Assembly: GCA_027073795.1 (NCBI GenBank)
Contig: JALTEW010000388.1
Location: 1-6,219 of the forward strand
Source: a bacterium
Lineage (GTDB): Bacteria > Desulfobacterota > S145-22
DNA: 6,219 bases
Reading direction: 5' to 3'
Part shown: in pieces, positions 5,217 to 6,219 of the stretch
Position numbering within the stretch: the stretch's first letter is position 1
How the letters are laid out: the number at the start of each line of letters is the position of its first letter
The notes under the pieces: model-generated
Database searches by the model: none
The model's input: the letters and a program-made list of their open reading frames with translations, nothing else
What the model was told of the DNA's origin: nothing
Position numbers and translations under genes: made by a program

Positions 5217-6077
5217 TCAGATAACCTCTAAGGTTTTAAAAAGGTGCAGGGCGTTCTCACGACATATTCCCCGAACTATTTTCTCGTCCTTCACGGTTTC
5301 CCTTACCTGCTGGTAGTAACGCTGAGGCTGTATCAGTGGAAAGTCCGACCCCATCAAGATTCGCTCATACCCAATCACCTGTCCGGCAATATTAAATATC
5401 TCCGGCTGGTAGAGATAGGGCGAAGCGGCTGTGTCGTAATAGACATGGCAAAAAAGGGCTTTCAACTCCTTCATCAGTTCGTAAAAAAGGATGCCACCCC
5501 CCCAGTGGGCCAGAATGATGGTGTTGTCCGGAAAATTCTGCACCAAGAGCTCTATCTCTCTGATATTTTTCATGCTTTTACCGGGATAAGCATGGCCCAC
5601 CGGCTCATTGGTGTGAATCAGAAACGGCAGGTTAGCCTCTTTCAGGATTTCCATAACAGGGCGAAGACGGCTGATAATTTCTGCATCGATGATTCTGTCA
5701 TAAAAGGCGATCTCGCCCACACCCTTCGCACCCTTTTTAATGCATCGCTCCGTTTCTTCAGCCGCCCCGGGAGCCAAAGGGTTAAAACAAGCAAAGGGAA
5801 TCAAGCGGTCCGGAAACCTTGTGGCGACATTCAGGATATAATCGTTGTGGTCCCGGTTGATTCCCTGGTCTGTCCAGGGAAATCCGAAAACAACGGAGAG
5901 AGCCACTTCCTGTTCGTCCATGGAGGTAATCATTTCATCTCCCGTGACCATTCTTGCCTTCTCATTTCCATAAATATCCCGGAAGACATCATCCCTCTTT
6001 ATGTACTTTCCCCTGTTCTGCTGAACCCAGTCTGGAAAGAGATGGGTGTGGACATCTACCATCCATGGGGCGCTCAT
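5217..6077 (-). CDS. Metal-dependent amidohydrolase (amidohydrolase 2 / PF04909 type)
   Basis: This 286-residue TIM-barrel hydrolase has the ligand set of the ACMSD/amidohydrolase-2 group: VDVHTHLF (7-14) gives His10 and His12, GVGEIAF (119-125) has Glu122, FLIHTNEP (152-159) has His155, LAHWGGG (189-195) has His191, and MGSDFPL (242-248) has Asp245. Members hydrolyse or decarboxylate small acids, and the substrate cannot be read from sequence. The start is ATG 6077, with GGGGAGG (6083-6089) 5 nt upstream; an ATG at 6107 would add ten residues before the usual barrel start and bury that site. Its ATG overlaps the stop of the upstream gene as ATGA, a sign of translational coupling. There is no signal peptide, so it is cytosolic. 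The gap of about 100 bp and the promoter downstream separate it from trxB. Confidence 0.94.
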   Translation of the reverse strand: MSAPWMVDVHTHLFPDWVQQNRGKYIKRDDVFRDIYGNEKARMVTGDEMITSMDEQEVALSVVFGFPWTDQGINRDHNDYILNVATRFPDRLIPFACFNPLAPGAAEETERCIKKGAKGVGEIAFYDRIIDAEIISRLRPVMEILKEANLPFLIHTNEPVGHAYPGKSMKNIREIELLVQNFPDNTIILAHWGGGILFYELMKELKALFCHVYYDTAASPYLYQPEIFNIAGQVIGYERILMGSDFPLIQPQRYYQQVRETVKDEKIVRGICRENALHLFKTLEVI

Positions 6078-6219
6078 GATATCCTCCCCTTCGTAAACCC
6101 ATACCACCCCAGCTTTTCTCCCAGGGCACGGTAATCATGAGCTCCCGGGCAGTAGGCTATGGGGGTAAAGTTTTCTAGAGATATCTTTCCCTTCTCATCC
6201 AGAATGTTTTCATCATGGT
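6074..6219 (-). CDS. C-terminal end of an unidentified protein, possibly flavin reductase-like
   Basis: A minus-strand frame enters from the right edge, is open for 47 codons and ends at TGA 6074-6076, overlapping the amidohydrolase ATG by the ATGA arrangement. The visible residues include KISLENFTPIAYCPG and then HDYRALGEKLGWYGFTKGRIS. The pattern of an Asx/Glu-rich strand, a PIAYxPG turn, then an aromatic-x-x-LGEKLG segment near the C-terminus resembles the tails of flavin reductase/flavoredoxin-type FMN-binding split-barrel proteins, but 47 residues are too few to be sure. The coding status is supported by the open frame to the edge, the stop/start overlap, and stops in the other two minus-strand frames. 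Confidence 0.6.
   Translation of the reverse strand, partial: HDENILDEKGKISLENFTPIAYCPGAHDYRALGEKLGWYGFTKGRIS
6083..6089 (-). promoter_or_regulatory. Shine-Dalgarno site deciding the amidohydrolase start
   Basis: GGGGAGG on the minus strand stands 5 nt before ATG 6077, inside the 3' end of the upstream gene. It supports the shorter 286-residue product and the ATGA coupling. Confidence 0.7.

Noticed and set aside
5244..6134. A 296-codon plus-strand open frame opposite the amidohydrolase
   Set aside because: It is antisense to a gene with all catalytic motifs intact, its translation shows no recognisable family pattern, and it lacks a ribosome site. It is an antisense shadow.

Overview
This is a chromosomal stretch from an anaerobic-type bacterium with moderate GC content (roughly half by eye). 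The gene repertoire is a thioredoxin reductase, a CooT-type nickel protein, a MoaD-like sulfur carrier, PTS enzyme I without a visible sugar permease, and a nitrilase-family hydrolase. It would fit Desulfobacterota (former Deltaproteobacteria) or a similar anaerobe, but nothing in the window fixes the taxonomy.

Most of the window (6219 down to 934) is a co-directional minus-strand gene train. In order of transcription it holds: the 3' end of an unidentified protein, possibly of the flavin reductase type (6074-6219); a PF04909-type metal-dependent amidohydrolase joined to it by an ATGA stop/start overlap (5217-6077); a 100-bp gap with a good sigma70-like promoter; trxB (4183-5115); a CooT-family small nickel-binding protein (3965-4162); a 69-aa protein with five histidines spaced exactly i+4 (3729-3938); type I methionine aminopeptidase map (2907-3653); PTS enzyme I (1067-2899); and a 59-aa coiled-coil protein (934-1113) that overlaps the end of the enzyme I gene by 47 nt.

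The left 900 bp is arranged differently. A plus-strand MoaD/ThiS-like gene ending in Gly-Gly (665-904) converges on the minus-strand train. A nitrilase-family gene (1-313) runs off the left edge on the minus strand with its own promoter. Between them lies a plus-strand stub (468-644) that reads as the first 44 or so residues of an AEC-family (auxin efflux carrier type) permease and then collapses into AT-rich sequence. I read it as a gene remnant.

The most interesting feature is the small-gene pair cooT plus the histidine-ladder protein. It repeats the cooT-cooJ gene order of the Rhodospirillum rubrum CODH cluster, with no CODH in view and directly behind trxB. It may be a compact metal-handling module. 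No CRISPR array, insertion sequence, tRNA or rRNA was seen, and no convincing intrinsic terminator was found.
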